Assembly: GCA_036971475.1 (NCBI GenBank)
Contig: JBAIZL010000006.1
Coordinates: forward strand, 57,618,398 to 57,682,397
DNA: 64,000 bases
From: Prosapia bicincta
Lineage: Eukaryota > Arthropoda > Insecta > Hemiptera > Cercopidae
Direction: 5' to 3'
This document shows positions 23,263-35,355 of this stretch, piece after piece (position 1 is the first letter of the stretch; each line of letters begins with the position of its first letter). A program made the position numbers and the translations under genes. Below the pieces are notes generated by a model. The model ran no database searches. It worked only from the letters and a program-made list of their open reading frames with translations, and was not told where the DNA came from.

Positions 23263-23633
23263 GGACTAGGAGACTGCCAAACTTACCTTGGTAAGAGTCC
23301 ACTCTGTAGTCTTGAAATAGAAACACATAAAAGCACTTGAACAATGATATATTTCAACCACACAGTGGTCTTTGTCAATCAAAGAGAAAACACAACAAGA
23401 AATATGAGAGAATGAAATAAAATAATTATCATAATTAATATAAAATAAATATTATAATAAGATAGTTATTTTATTTCATTCTCTCATATTTCTTTTTGTG
23501 TTTTCTCTTTGATTGACAAAGACCACTGTGTGATTGAAATATATCATTGTTTAAGTGCTTTTATGTGTTTCTATTTCAAGACTACAGAGTGGACTCTTAC
23601 CAAGGTAAGTCTGTCAGTCTCCTAGTCCAAAAA
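23259..23633. repeat. Long palindrome, arms about 170 bp
   Basis: Arms 23259-23432 and 23463-23633 are near-identical reverse complements around about 30 bp of AT-rich loop. Each arm carries TTGATTGACAAAGACCACTG then TGTGATTGAAATAT, a degenerate member of the YTGANRA-hairpin-GAAA motif. A single-armed relative at 59.88-60.06 kb has the better-paired TTGACAAAGATCATTTTGAT then CGAAA. It is flanked by (TA)n on both sides. Confidence 0.95.
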
Positions 23634-23665
23634 ATCTAAATAATCTTTACCAACCAAAACTAACC

Positions 23666-23667
<2 letters not shown>

Positions 23668-23726
<59 letters not shown>
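23668..23726. repeat. (TA)n microsatellite
   Basis: Near-perfect TA dinucleotide tract immediately right of the palindrome. The 97-codon minus frame that runs into it is spurious. Confidence 0.98.
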
Positions 23727-23729
23727 CAG

Positions 23730-24275
23730 TTACAGATTTATAGAATTTAATAGCAGTTACTTCTCTCTCAATAATAATTTTTTGTGAGAGGTTTGTCTCA
23801 AATAAATTATTTGGAAGGCCAGTAAGAAAATAAATCATGATAACATATTCTAATAGTAAATTCTTGAAATGAGACATGACAAAATCAGATAAAAAAAGGG
23901 GCTGGTTTGCAAATCTTGACAAAAAATTTATCAACATGGACAAAAGTTGCGAGCTCACTATTTGTAAAGGGGCTCAAGCTCAATTATTGATTTGATAACT
24001 GAACCATGAGGGGGTTTATGATAGATGAAGATTTGAAATGAAGCTGACTGATTGTTGTATTAAAAATCAGGTTGTGAGTTTACCTTCCTTACAACGGTAA
24101 AGCGAAGGAGATGTTTATATAATTTGACTCTTATAAACTATTTTATGTAAACTTAAAACCACACAATTCAGTATAATTATGTACAAAACTTAATAATAGT
24201 TCATTCAAATTAAAGAAGTAATAAAATTAATTTATTAATCAAATATACAATATCAAGAGCATAGTGATATGATAT
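23730..24275. other. AT-rich intergenic DNA, nothing recognised
   Basis: No recognisable frame, terminal repeat or tandem repeat. Confidence 0.4.
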
Positions 24276-24276
24276 A

Positions 24277-24615
24277 TTACAATAAAAATATTTTCAAAAA
24301 CCCCAATACCACAAAAATAATAAGAAATAACTAATATCACAAGTTACCTAAGATTAAACCCTTACGTACATTTTGACGATCATGTCATCATCATCAGAGA
24401 GTCTTATTACAAAATTATAATCTAGAATACAATAATTTAAAAACTAAACTGACCTCTACCTTCTGATTTACAAACTAGACTATAATGGCACCCTCTGATG
24501 ATGGCATGGTAATCCAAATGTACATAAAGGTTTAATTTTAGCTCACTCGTAATGTTAGTTATTTTTTATTATTTTTATCAATATTTAGGGTTTTTGCCAA
24601 TATTTTTATTGTATC
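24277..24615. repeat. Imperfect palindrome with divergent CTGATGATG motifs
   Basis: Arms about 24277-24400 and 24490-24615 are diverged reverse complements (CAAAAACCCCAATA.. and ..TATTTAGGGTTTTTG). Inner ends on the two strands read CTGATGATGATGACATGATC then GTCAAAATG, and CTGATGATGGCATGGTAATC then CAAATGTACATAAAGG. The same family occurs at 27.13, 45.55 and 50.14 kb. Confidence 0.8.
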
Positions 24616-25118
24616 AATCAAATTTCAAACCCTCTATTTATTATAGAATCAAAAGTTCCAATTAAAGATTAAAGTATCAATACAGCCTGCCAATTAAAAA
24701 AAACCTCAAGAAGTGAAATTGCTATTATTTTATAAAATTGTATTTTAAAATTCTGGTAAAAGCTACTTTGATAAATTTAAATGACTTATCAGTTTATGGC
24801 CCCAAGTTAGGTTCCACTATTTATAATTCAACAAGGCCTTTGCCAATAATAATTTATTGTATTTTTTCTTTAAAAAATAATTATTTATTATTAATTTCAA
24901 TATTAAATTTCACATCGATAAATATTTAATAACAAATATCTGTTAAATTGGATGATAAAAATTCATTTTCTCTCAATAACACCCTACAAACACTAATAAC
25001 AATACACTATTTAACAATGGGAGTTAACAATTTTGCATAACTATAAATTGTTATTATTTGAAAATTCTGATAGTTATTATAAAACCAAATGTTTTAATAA
25101 TGTTCACAGCTTTACATA
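24616..25118. other. AT-rich intergenic DNA, nothing recognised
   Basis: A 63-codon plus frame at 24738-24929 is Leu/Ile/Asn/Tyr-rich with no motif and is typical of chance frames in AT-rich DNA. Confidence 0.4.
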
Positions 25119-25120
25119 TA

Positions 25121-25810
25121 CAGGATCATCGAAAAATAATCCCTTTATTTGATAAATTGACTAGTTTGAGTAGAATGAACATATTGAGGCTAATTAAATA
25201 AAGAATAGGGTTTGCAATTTTTCATGTACATTAATAAGTTTTGATATGTGCCCCATTAGTAGCATGGCAGACATCAAACAATAATCGATTTCTTGCCTCA
25301 TATTCTGGAGCATGTCCGGAGTGACATTATAATAGCAATCCCAGCCACTTACCATTCTGTAAGATGCGCTGTCACAAATTTTCTCACTATATACTATGTT
25401 TCTATTGTATCCCCAGAGAAAAAGGTATATTGGTGAGAGGTCTGGGCTTCGGGGCGACCAAATTTTAGGGCTGCCTCTACCAGTGCAACTGTAGAAACTG
25501 GATATTCAGTGCGTTCTGAAAATTTCTTGTGTAATGGGGCGGTGCCCAATCTTGCATGAACAATAAACAAACACCAATTTCATGTCAAATTGTTTTATCC
25601 GAGGGAAAACGAATAACTGAACCACATCGAGATAGATGTCTACAGTAATTGTTTTCTCAAAAAAAAGGTGGCAAAAACTTGGTGCAATAACCACTACCCA
25701 CTGACAAAACAAAAAGTCCCAACCCTTCTCTTTATTCGAAAACCATATTTGCCTCAATATGTTCATCCTGCTTTAAGTATTAAATTTATCAAGCTATTTC
25801 AATGACCTTG
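25121..25810 (-). mobile_element. Mariner/Tc1-superfamily element, internally deleted
   Basis: Terminal inverted repeats of about 75 bp (CAGGATCATCGAAAAATAAT..GAACATATTGAGGC and its complement) are flanked by TA at 25119 and 25811. The minus strand gives APPHYTRNF, then RGSPKIWSPRSPDLSPIYLF and LWGY, the late catalytic region of an IS630/Tc1/mariner transposase (WPPRSPDLxPxDFFLWGY in intact relatives). The third catalytic Asp position reads Y and frames are broken. At 690 bp only the C-terminal half remains. Confidence 0.85.
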
Positions 25811-25814
25811 TATG

Positions 25815-26280
25815 TTTTATTTTAGTTCGTTTGATTTAAAGATTAATAAAATTTGAAATAAGGGCATATATTTTATTTAAAATTATTATATGAATTTAGA
25901 TGGATTTAATAAAATGGCATATTTATTAATTTAATTCTTAAAAAGCTATTCTATTGTTCTATAAATTATAATATTCAGGTATTAAGTAACATAGTTAAGT
26001 ATAATATTCCGAAGTTGATATTTTTAATTTTTTCTAAGCTAGAAAATAAAAACCTTTTGTTATAGAATATAAGTTCTAACTAATTTAAAATAACGTACGA
26101 ATAAAGTCTGCCACTTTATTTTTAAATTTTCAAATGTTATATTCAATAAAATGTGTGTTACTAATGATCTTATGTGAAATGCTTATTACTAATCTGCTTT
26201 TTTTGTAGAACTACAAATATCTTGATTACATAAAAATATTCTCAACACTTTTTAAGTTGAATTACTATGTTAGATCATTT
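25815..26280. other. AT-rich intergenic DNA, nothing recognised
   Basis: No recognisable feature. Confidence 0.4.
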
Positions 26281-26285
26281 AATAC

Positions 26286-26680
26286 TGACTTAACATGTTG
26301 ACTGCAATGGCATGCATTAATGCCCAGTACTTTCAACATTAGGTGGCCCAGTGCACTGTAACACATGGTGTGTAATGTGCGTAATGTGATAATAATTGGG
26401 TTAGTGTGCTTTGACATATTGTAATAAAAAGCTAAGTTTATGTCACCAAAATCTGTATAATACGGTGACATTTCTTTTACATTTCACGCGTTCTCTGCAA
26501 TGCAAGTGCTTTAAAGTCAATGTCGTATTGCTGATATACGTTAACCTAATTTCTAGAATATTATATAACACAACTTGCATTAAACGCCACATAAAGTTGA
26601 CTGCAAAACAACTTAAAGCAAGCTGTCACAAAGAACATGTTCGACTTTTGGTTGAAAATTAATTTACTATCTAAAGATTT
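26286..26680. repeat. Possible TTAA-type MITE end
   Basis: TTAACATGTTGACTGCAATG at about 26,291 resembles the TTAACACATTGAGTGCAACA terminus of the MITE at 53,704. A convincing opposite terminus was not found, so the right boundary is arbitrary. The overlapping frames here have no recognisable motifs. Confidence 0.35.
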
Positions 26681-26684
26681 AAAA

Positions 26685-27125
26685 TTTTTTTTTATTTTTG
26701 AAAATTTAGAAACATAAAAGTGGCAACTAATGAACTGAATAACAAATAGAAACTAAATCAAAACATAATACTAATTACAGAGTACTTGACGATTTACATA
26801 ATAGTGACATAATATTGTGCGACTAAACACCATTAATAGATCATTGAAATATCATGTACCTAAAAAATGCTGACACTGTCAACAAAATGCCTCATAAATT
26901 TGTTACATCAAAGTAAAATTTTTTTTATAAAAGCATTTATAAATAACATTTGTTACTATATACTCTAATAATTAAGTAATGATAAATACGAGTAAATATT
27001 AAATATGGTAATAAAATATTAAGCTATAGTTAAGTAACAATAAATAAAAATGAATATGACAATGTAGAGCTTCTAAATTATTTAAATTTAAAATAAACAA
27101 AGAGGGTTAATGAAATACCAATGAA
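26685..27125. other. AT-rich intergenic DNA, nothing recognised
   Basis: No recognisable feature. Confidence 0.4.
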
Positions 27126-27260
27126 CAACTCCCTAACAATAATATATTGCTTTATATGCATTTAATGACTAGCTCATCATCAGTGTACTTTGTCACTATA
27201 ACGTGTATAAGCAAATCACATTGATTGTGATTTGTTGTTCGTTACTATTTAATTGTTACA
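27126..27260 (-). repeat. Single-armed copy of the CTGATGATG family
   Basis: The bottom strand reads CTGATGATGAGCTAGTCATT then AAATGCATATAAAGC, matching the arms at 24.4, 45.55 and 50.2 kb (ATGTATATAAAG tail). No inverted partner is present. Confidence 0.55.
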
Positions 27261-27594
27261 GTTTTTCAAAGCTCATATTTCAGTAAAAAAGGAACAAAAT
27301 TAAATTACCAGATGTAAATGAAAGTAGTTGGAATAATTAATTAAATTGGGGAAATGATGGCCCCCATCAAGAAATCTAAACTTTAAAAAAAAATCAAGAA
27401 GAAAATAGGTTTCAGAATTTTCCCAAAATCTATGAGGGCTATTCAGAAAGTAAGGAACGTTTCTGTCTGACACCGCTAGGCGAACGCCGATCTCGTACAT
27501 TTTGGTGCGTGCGCACTCGGCAACTCAGTCAGTGTCCAGCAGTGACAACAGGAACATTTCCACGTTGCCTGTTTTTTCGCATTTTCAACTGAAG

Positions 27595-28664
27595 ATGTGC
27601 GCTGCGATTGAAAATCCCGCCAGTTGTGAGGTGCGGTCAGTGATACGGTTTTTGTTGGCAAAAAACTTAAAACCGATAGACATTTATCGCCAAGTGTGTG
27701 AAGTTTACGAAAACAACGTAATGAATGAAAGTTCTGTGAGAAAATGGTGCATTCAGTTTAAAAATGGCTGAACTGATGTTCATGACGAAGTGAAGAGCGG
27801 ACGCCTAAGCATTGGGACTGTTGAACTGGTCGCTAAAGTTGATGAAAAGGTTTGCGAAAACCGCCGATTACGATAACGGAGCTTTCGCTTTGTTTCCCGC
27901 AAATTTCACGGACTCTGTTGTTTGAAATTGTCACACAAAGGTTAGGCTACCACAAATTTTGTGTAAGATGGGTGCCAAAAATGCTCACTGACCACCATAA
28001 AAGTCAGCAAATTGATGCAAGTTTGACATTTCTGGATGCCTACGACAGACATGGTAATTCATTACTGGATCGCATCGTAACTGGTGATGAGACATGGGTA
28101 AAACACATTAATTGTGAAACGAAATTACAGTCCATAGAGTAGGGGCACACAAGCTCCCCCAAAAAACCAAGAAAATGTTTGCAAACATATTCAGCAAGGA
28201 AGATTATGGCGACGGTTTTTTGGGACAGGCAAGGTGTGCATCTTGACTTTCTTGAACATGGTGCAACAATAAACTCTGAGCGGTACTGTGAAACTTTGCG
28301 CAATCTTAGGAGAGCAGTTCAAAACAAGCGCCGAGGAAAATTGACGTCAAAAATTTTGTTTGTGTATGATAATGCCCGACCTCACATAGCAAACCACACC
28401 AAAGAACTCCTTGAGTCATTCAAATAGGAGGTTTTTCCTCATCCAGCCTATAGTCCTGACCTTGCACCAAGCGATTTTCACTTGTTTCCAAGAATAAAGA
28501 CCTGGCTAGTAACAGAGCGCTTTGACGACGATGAGGAGCTCAAGCTGCGCGTCACTGGGTGGCTGAGATCGCAGGCGGCAGATTTCTATGATGAAGGAAT
28601 TTCAAAGCTTGTCCACTGCTACGATAAATGTCTCAATTTGTTTGGCGACTACGTAGAAAAGTAA
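27595..28664 (+). pseudogene. Mariner DD34D transposase, several stops and a frameshift
   Basis: From the ATG at 27595 the frames together give a nearly complete mariner transposase: an N-terminal helix-turn-helix region (CEVRSVIRFLLAKNLKPIDI, RQVCEVYENN), DRIVTGDETWV (first Asp), LFVYDNARPHIANHTKELL (second Asp) and YSPDLAPSDFHLF (third Asp, mariner DD34D spacing), ending FGDYVEK. Lesions: TGA at 27769 where relatives have Arg, a frameshift near 27,850, TAG at 28,139 and TAG at 28,425. All three catalytic aspartates survive, so decay is recent relative to the older scraps nearby. It acted by TA-targeted cut-and-paste and cannot make a full protein now. Confidence 0.93.
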
Positions 28665-28689
28665 TATTTTAGTTGCTCTTTCAGATGTA

Positions 28690-31136
28690 CAGTACAGTCT
28701 CGCTAATCCAGTCTCCGATGATCCGGACGTCCAGCTAATCCGGACGGTCCAAAATTTTTGTTTAGTTATAGTATTTTACAGTGCACAATCAGTCTGCCAT
28801 TTACAAAAATATTTATTTTTATTCGTCTATATTTGTTATTTTTCAAAGGGGTTTTCCTACTCTAATAGACAAATAATATAATTTATTCATTAAAATATGA
28901 ATTTACCATATTATTTGTTTCTTTTGTCTATTAAAAAAGGAAAAACTTCTTTGAAAAAATATATTCACATTAGATCTCCCAACACTACAACGCACGTGAC
29001 ATCAGAGACATCTTCCGATAAATGAAAGATAAAGGACCGCTGACTAAACGGATAGACAGTCTATCCATCTGGCGTCAGGTCAGTTGTGTTGTAGGACGGA
29101 TGCCACCTTTACTGCTTCTCGCAAGATATCTGCTCAGTTGTCATTTAATTCTAGTGCGATATTGATCTGTGTTTTTTATTTACGTGTTGTTCAGTGTTCA
29201 GTGAAAATGGAACAAAAACTCCAAGCTTTGTTTCGTATTGATGGAGGTGAATCGCTTACTAAAATTGCAAAAGAGTTAGGCGTGGGAAAACAAACTGTTT
29301 CCAATTGGAAAAAAATGACAGGAAGTTTAAGATTTTTGTGGAAAAATGGTCAGTAAAGACAGTTTAGGTGGCAGAAGCACTTTAAAAAAACCAAAAAATG
29401 AAACCCTAGATAATGCTTTGTATGTTTGGTTTTGCCAACAACGGGAACAGGGTGTTCCATTATCGGGTGTAAATTTGCAAACGATCGCTCTGAAACTGAA
29501 TCAAAAGTTAAAAGGAGACCCTAATTTTACTGCCAGTGTGGGTTGGCTGTCACGGTGGAAGGAACGACATGGCATCCATCAACTCGGAATAAGTAATGAA
29601 ATTTTGTCAGGTAACAGTGATGATAGTGAAATATTCAAAGACAAATTTGGCAAGTTTCTCAGAGATGAAAACTTACAACCTTGTCAGGTGTTCAACGCTG
29701 ACGAAACCGGATTAAATTATAAAATGTTCCCAAAAAAAACTTTAGCTTCCAAAATTAGATTCAGTAGCAAAAGGCCATAAAGTTAAGAAAGAACGTATGA
29801 CTTTGCTGCCCTGCAGTAATGCTTCTAGCGATCTAAAATTTCCACTTTTGGTGATAGGGAAATCCGCAAAGGGTTTTTAAAAATGTAAATTTAAGTTTTC
29901 TACCAGCCTAATACAAGTTCCGAAAATCAATGGATGAACAGTCAAATTTATAAGGACTGGTTTTTTGAAAACTTTGTTCCAGCAATGGAAAAGTTTTTAA
30001 AAGAGAAAAAACTCCCTCGAAAAGCGGTTTTACTAATTGATAATGCCCTATGCCACCCAAATGAAGAAGAATTGCATCATCGTGACATTTTTGTTAAATT
30101 TTTTCCTCCTAACGTCACGGCTCTCATTCAGCCGATGGACCGGGGCGTGATAGAGACGATAAAACGGCGATATAGGACAAAGTTAATTTTATCGCTTTTG
30201 GAACAACAAGAAGCAGATCCAGCTACACAATTTATTGAAATTCTTAAAAAAGTGACTATAAAGGATGTCATTTATATGGCTGCAGAATCGTGGAAGGAAA
30301 TTCAACCGTCTACAATCAAAAAGAGCTGGAAAAAATTGTGGCCTGAAATGCCACAGGAAAGTGAAAAAACCGACAGTCAACCTACTAATGACGACGCTGA
30401 ATTTTTTCAGATTTTTCAACAATTGGAGGGTTGTGCCGAGTTGAAAGACACTGATATTTCCGAGTGGATTATCAGTGATAATGACATTGGTCATCAAGTG
30501 CTCAACGAGGAAAAAATCGTCGCTGTGTGCACAGCAAACGCAGAATATGACAGCTCGGAAGAGGAAGACTACACAGACGAACCGGTCAGCCCAACTCATG
30601 ATGAGGCGGTTGCAATGCTGGAGGGGTTGATGACCTACTTTGAGAAACAAAGTGATACGTCAACTGCGGAGCTACTGACCTTGAAACGCCTACGAGATCG
30701 TACTTTGAAACAACGTCATTCATCGTTAAAACAAAAGAACATTTCAGACTTTTTTCACTAAGTTCTTTAAAGTTTATTTTTGTTTCAGTTTCATTTTTGT
30801 TTGATTTTTTTGTGCGTTTATACAGTATAGTGTAAATAACTTTATATGAATACATTTATTCAACGAGAAAGATGCTTTGATATTTATTGATGTCATACCT
30901 TTTCTGATACAATTACAGGATTTTTTGCTAAATAGGCTATGAAATACTGTACTGTAAGCTATATTTGGGCCTCAATTTCACTAAAACTACAATTTCAATA
31001 TGTTTCCCTGCCTAAAACACATATTGTATGCATTTGTTTGGCGTTTTCCATCTAATCTGGACTTTCGTTGATCCGGACTTTTGTTGATACGGACAGGGTC
31101 CGGTCCCATCAAGTCTGGATTAGTGAGACTGTACTG
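28690..31136 (+). mobile_element. Tigger/pogo transposon nested in the mariner
   Basis: Termini CAGTACAGTCTCGCTAATCC (left) and, inverted, CAGTACAGTCTCACTAATCC (right) are flanked by TA at 28688 and 31137. The 2447-bp span matches a full-length Tigger and encloses a jerky/CENP-B-like transposase on the plus strand. Confidence 0.95.
29207..30761 (+). pseudogene. Tigger (jerky/CENP-B-like DDE) transposase, frameshifted
   Basis: The ATG at 29207 starts MEQKLQALFRIDGGESLTKI, leading into a CENP-B-type helix-turn-helix (AKELGVGKQTVSNWKK). After a frameshift near 29,320 comes the second DNA-binding half (NALYVWFCQQREQGVPLSG, WLSRWKERHGIHQL). The DDE domain follows: VFNADETGLNYKMFPKKT (first Asp), VLLIDNALCHPNEEEL (second Asp) and NVTALIQPMDRGVIE (third Asp). 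A second break lies around 29,750-29,930. The last 275 codons are open to a normal C-terminus (SLKQKNISDFF). It is nearly complete; only a few indels disable it. Confidence 0.93.
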
Positions 31137-31214
31137 TATATGATAAAAAATTTTTATTGTACTTATTTTTTTTTTTATTCAAAAACGTTCCTTACTTTCT
31201 GTATAGCCCTCATA

Positions 31215-31800
31215 TTTATTTAATCAACAAGGAATGTAGGAAGGGATGTCATACGACCCCCAATGGTTTAGATTTTGTACTTTAGTAAAACCAGATGGCA
31301 CAAGTCAGTTGAACTATAAGGCTATGGCTAAACTCAGCGTATTTGTCACGGCATAAAAACGCTACTTTAATATAAGTCGCTATTGATATGCTACAAAATC
31401 GCTGGTAGAAGACAACAACAATAGCTGTTTGCAATATAAACACAAATTACAGATGCAAAAAAAACTAACTGATTTATTAACATCAAATTGTCCACCGTCC
31501 CATACTTCAGAATTATTATTTTACAGTTGTACAACTAACTGGAAATGAACCGCAATGGCTTAAAGGACATTTTAAAATACAAAAACCCATCATATTACTG
31601 AAAACAGAAATGTATGGAATTAATTACAGTAAGAGCTTTACCTGAGTCATAAGAATAAGGTTATGATATAGATCAATCCACACTTAGGCATAGTATTCAT
31701 TGTCTTTATATTTTATTACTATTCTAAAACTATTTATCTTCATACATAAAAGATGTCTCAAGACCAAATATTAGTATATCACTAAAACAATAAAACAACT
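31215..31800. other. AT-rich intergenic DNA, nothing recognised
   Basis: No recognisable feature between the mariner and the next MITE. Confidence 0.4.
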
Positions 31801-31805
31801 ATAAT

Positions 31806-32412
31806 CCTTTGATTAGCATCATGTGCCTGCCCTGATATGGCCCCTGAGAGCCACATATCCTTGAAAGATTTTTATACTTTTTTCTAATTTTTCTCTTTAT
31901 TTTTCACTCATTTTTAAAATTATAGTAATATTTGTTAGTATTTTCTCATGTTAATCCAACTTTACCTTACGTTTACAGACAATTTCTTTGCTAAAAATTA
32001 TCTATTATTCTTTTTTTTGTAAAATACTTATTCATTGTAAAATACTGCACAAACTTTGAAATGATCTGTAAACACGTGGGAAAACTATAGACTTTAAACA
32101 CTAAAGAATTTCTTCATTATTCAATCGCTTTTCATTGTAAAATACCGCACAAACTTCGAAACGTTCTGTAAACACGTGGGAAAACCATAGACTTTGGACA
32201 CAAAAGAATGGTGACTATGTACTCTGTGTAGTATTTATTGGCTAGGTAGTTGCAAATATTTAACCTAAATTACAGCACAATACACAGGGAAAAAAATCGT
32301 AAACTTACAGCAATGCTAATCTGAGAGAAATGATAGAACGTACATATATGGGAATGCTCTCACAGTCCGTAGCGCGATCTCATGTACTGGTACATGAATG
32401 CTAATCAAAGGG
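31806..32412. mobile_element. TTAA-type MITE with internal tandem duplication
   Basis: Left end CCTTTGATTAGCATCATGTG and inverted right end CCCTTTGATTAGCATTCATG; TTAA follows the right end at 32413, and the left flank reads the decayed TAAT. No coding capacity. Inside, a unit of about 97 bp is tandemly duplicated (32,035-32,130 and 32,135-32,230; shared CTGTAAACACGTGGGAAAAC). Target and ends suggest a piggyBac-mobilised MITE. Confidence 0.7.
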
Positions 32413-32766
32413 TTAATAACCTTACCTGTTTAGAAAATTGTAATAGTCAAATTTTATTCCGTCAGTAATTAAAACTACAGAAGTACTTCAAATTTAACTA
32501 CCAACAAGACATTAATAATATTTTATAATAATTTTAACAGTTTGAAAAAAAAGTGTATGGTATTTGTTATTGGAAAAGGAATACATCTTTGATCCTAAAT
32601 TAAAAAAAACAAATTAAGAACTGAGAAAACGCTTGAAAGAAAAATACAATTAGTTAAAATAAATAAATTTTAATTTCAAATTATTATGATTTGTAATACT
32701 AATATAACACAATTATTTCCAAACAAATCCATTTGCATTGTCAATCAAAATTCAAATTCTCTTTAA

Positions 32767-33366
32767 CCCATTGCGGATTACGAACTAGGTCATCTAGGAA
32801 CGACAATATATTAGTAGCAGGTATAAAAGCTAACCCAGCTAGTCATGAATGTTGTCATTGTTTGATTGATTTGTTTGCTTCAAGAGAGTTTATTTGTGAT
32901 TTATCACATACTAGACTAGATGTCTGTGCTTTCTAAGGGATATTTATCAACTTTTGATACTTAAGTATAAATAACGAATGATATTTATTCCCCCTTGACC
33001 TTCTGTTAGACATCTAAACATAATACAATGCTTCAGCAGTTTTTATGTCAACTGGAGCAACATTTTTTATAATTAGTGTATTCTTATGTACATACAAAAT
33101 GGACAATAATAGTGGGAGCCAAGAATCGAAAGCAAACTTTAAACCTTAAATAACTTCTAATTTGTTTTTCCTAATTATGATTATACATAATAATCAATTA
33201 ACAAAACAAAATAACAAATAAAGAAATTGCACCCATATAAAATATATTATACTTAGTGCTTTATAAGTGAGAATATTTTTGTAGCAAAATACAACTCAAT
33301 AGACGCAAGGAATTAATTTGTATAAACTATTGTACGCAGCACACATGTAATTATATCAGCAATGGG
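32767..33366. mobile_element. TTAA-type MITE, 600 bp
   Basis: Ends CCCATTGCGGATTACG and ..TATATCAGCAATGGG are inverted (CCCATTGC / GCAATGGG) and flanked by TTAA at 32763 and 33367, the piggyBac target duplication. It has no transposase. A second, longer copy lies at 47,031-47,885 and fragments at 22.72 and 44.0 kb, so this is a family. Confidence 0.85.
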
Positions 33367-33509
33367 TTAAGGATTTAGTCATTTATCAGCTTAATAAATT
33401 AATGAAAACAAGTTCTGTAACAAATTTCATATTAATTCTCAACTCTCATAAAAACATTAAGTTGACAGTAAACTTAGATGTTAATAAATATGCATATACA
33501 AATATAATT

Positions 33510-34311
33510 AAGGATGGGCCGATTCCGATTCTTGATTCCAGGAATTGTCGATTCTAACGGTATCGAGAAATCGTCAATTCTCGATTCTCCATTGATTAAG
33601 GTGCCTATTCTGATTCTATTTTTTCAACTGTTAAGATAAGAATGTAGTGTATTTTATAGGAAATATAATTAATTATCAACAATGTCTTATTCAAGTATTA
33701 GTTGCTTTGAATGAATTAAACAATTAAAGCAAATGTATGTTTCAGATCACGAAAATATTAATATAATTATTTATGACGCAACAACAAAAATGATCAGAAG
33801 CATTTTTGGTCCTTTTGTTTCTCACCACTCTTCTCACTCTACTGTCTCAGTTTCACTTAGGAGAGCTCGACATGCTTTCTCTCTCCTCCCCGTTTCTGGC
33901 CACCCCTACTCCACCATCATTTCATACATGTTAAAACAAAACACAAAGATAAAATAGTTCCAATTTCTCCAGTTATACAAACTGAAATGCCTATTACTGA
34001 AGTTATATTGTAATTGTGACTGAAGTTCATATCTGTAATTTTAAATAAACCATTACTTTTATCCAATACCTTTGTCACCCTTTCAGAAATTTCAATTCAT
34101 AAATTAAGGTCAAACGTTTTGTGTAGCATATTACATTAAAACGGAACTTTTAAAAGGTTTCCACATATGACCAAGATGTTAATTAAATTCATTATTAGGG
34201 AATATCATGTAGGCATATAGGCTATAACTTAAAAGAATCGAGAATGGAAGAGAAAATTTGAGAATCGAAATTTGAATCGGAATCGAAAATGTTAGGTATC
34301 GGCCCATCCCT
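33510..34311. mobile_element. MITE with AAGGATGGGCCGAT-type ends
   Basis: AAGGATGGGCCGATTCCGAT at the left and, inverted, AGGGATGGGCCGATACC at the right enclose about 0.8 kb rich in ATCG-containing blocks (GAATCG, CGATTC) near both ends. Such ends are common in hAT-superfamily MITEs, but the target duplication is not clear, so the class is provisional. The 74-codon frame at 33733 inside it is not supported. Confidence 0.7.
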
Positions 34312-34732
34312 AAATATTATGCATATTTTTAAATGCATTAACCATAACTTATGAGCTTAAGAATTCAACGACCACAGTTCTATTTAGTGGCAGCTACATA
34401 TTTTTTAAATAAACTTATGAGAGTGCTTAAATGCTCTTGTTAGTTCATTTAATACTAAATATTTGTTATCTTGAACATACTTTATAAAAATAGTACAATG
34501 CTCAAATTTTTAATATGGTAAACTATAAAAATAGATTATTTTATTCAATATTATAATGCGTTGATTGTTTAGATATTCAAAAATATTTTCCATTTACTAC
34601 TAATTTCTTACTAATAGACATTTATATAATCTGAAACTAACCTCGCACATAACTTTAAAAGTAAAGCGACATATGTAAGCAATTTGTAAGATAGCCATCC
34701 ACTCATTAGAGCAAATGTATTTTAACCTATAA

Positions 34733-34925
34733 TTAACATATAGATTTTTCAGGAATCAAAAATACCTCCTTCATATGACAACGCAGTCGCTGTGAATGCC
34801 AAAATGATTTTATCATATCAGCACCTTTTTCTGCAATCATCATAACAGCCGAATTAATATTAGCACTCGGAAGTGATGGCATGATTGAAGCATCAATAAC
34901 TCTGAGTCGTGATGTATTGTGTACT
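34733..34925 (-). CDS. GMC oxidoreductase last exon
   Basis: Acceptor GTGTGTTGCAG. Encodes [20 protein letters not shown], then [18 protein letters not shown], ending in a 28-residue basic tail and a stop. Relatives usually read GNTNAP where this has ANINSA, a mild departure next to the second active-site residue. AATAAA hexamers on the minus strand lie downstream near 34.54 kb. Confidence 0.92.
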
Positions 34926-35287
34926 CTGCAACACACATTATTTGATTCAAAATTATTTTCCTACATTTATATAAAAGTTCTAAAATATTTAGTTGCGTAT
35001 TTAAAGAGATATAAATTAAAACATTAACACAGTTTAGTATCTCAATTATATCTCAAATTATATATATATATATATATATCGCAATATGTATTCTTGTGTA
35101 TTAATAAAGAACTGAGTCAAAATACAAATACAAGAATTATGATTGAATTTACAATTCAAAGCTTTTCGTTGGCTAACAGTACCAACATCATCCATGATGG
35201 TACTGATGATGTTGGTACTGTTAGCCAATGAAAAGCTTTGAATTGTAAATTCAATTATAATTCTTGTATTTGTATTTTGACTCAGTT

Positions 35288-35355
<68 letters not shown>

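Larger units (their letters stand above)
27433..31212 (+). mobile_element. Mariner transposon carrying a nested Tigger
   Basis: Terminal repeats TGAGGGCTATTCAGAAAGTA (left) and, inverted, TGAGGGCTATACAGAAAGTA (right) are flanked by TA at 27431 and 31213. Removing the nested Tigger (28690-31136) leaves about 1.33 kb, the expected length of a complete mariner. The insertion lies just 3' of the mariner transposase stop codon. Confidence 0.95.

Noticed and set aside
22991..23344. 117-codon minus frame
   Set aside because: Formed by (TA)n and (GA)n tracts and palindrome arm; low-complexity YIYI/SLSL translation.
30189..30650. 153-codon minus frame
   Set aside because: Antisense shadow of the Tigger transposase on the plus strand.
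33510..34311. piggyBac-type MITE
   Set aside because: No TTAA at either end; ends of AAGGATGGGCCGAT type fit hAT-like MITEs better.
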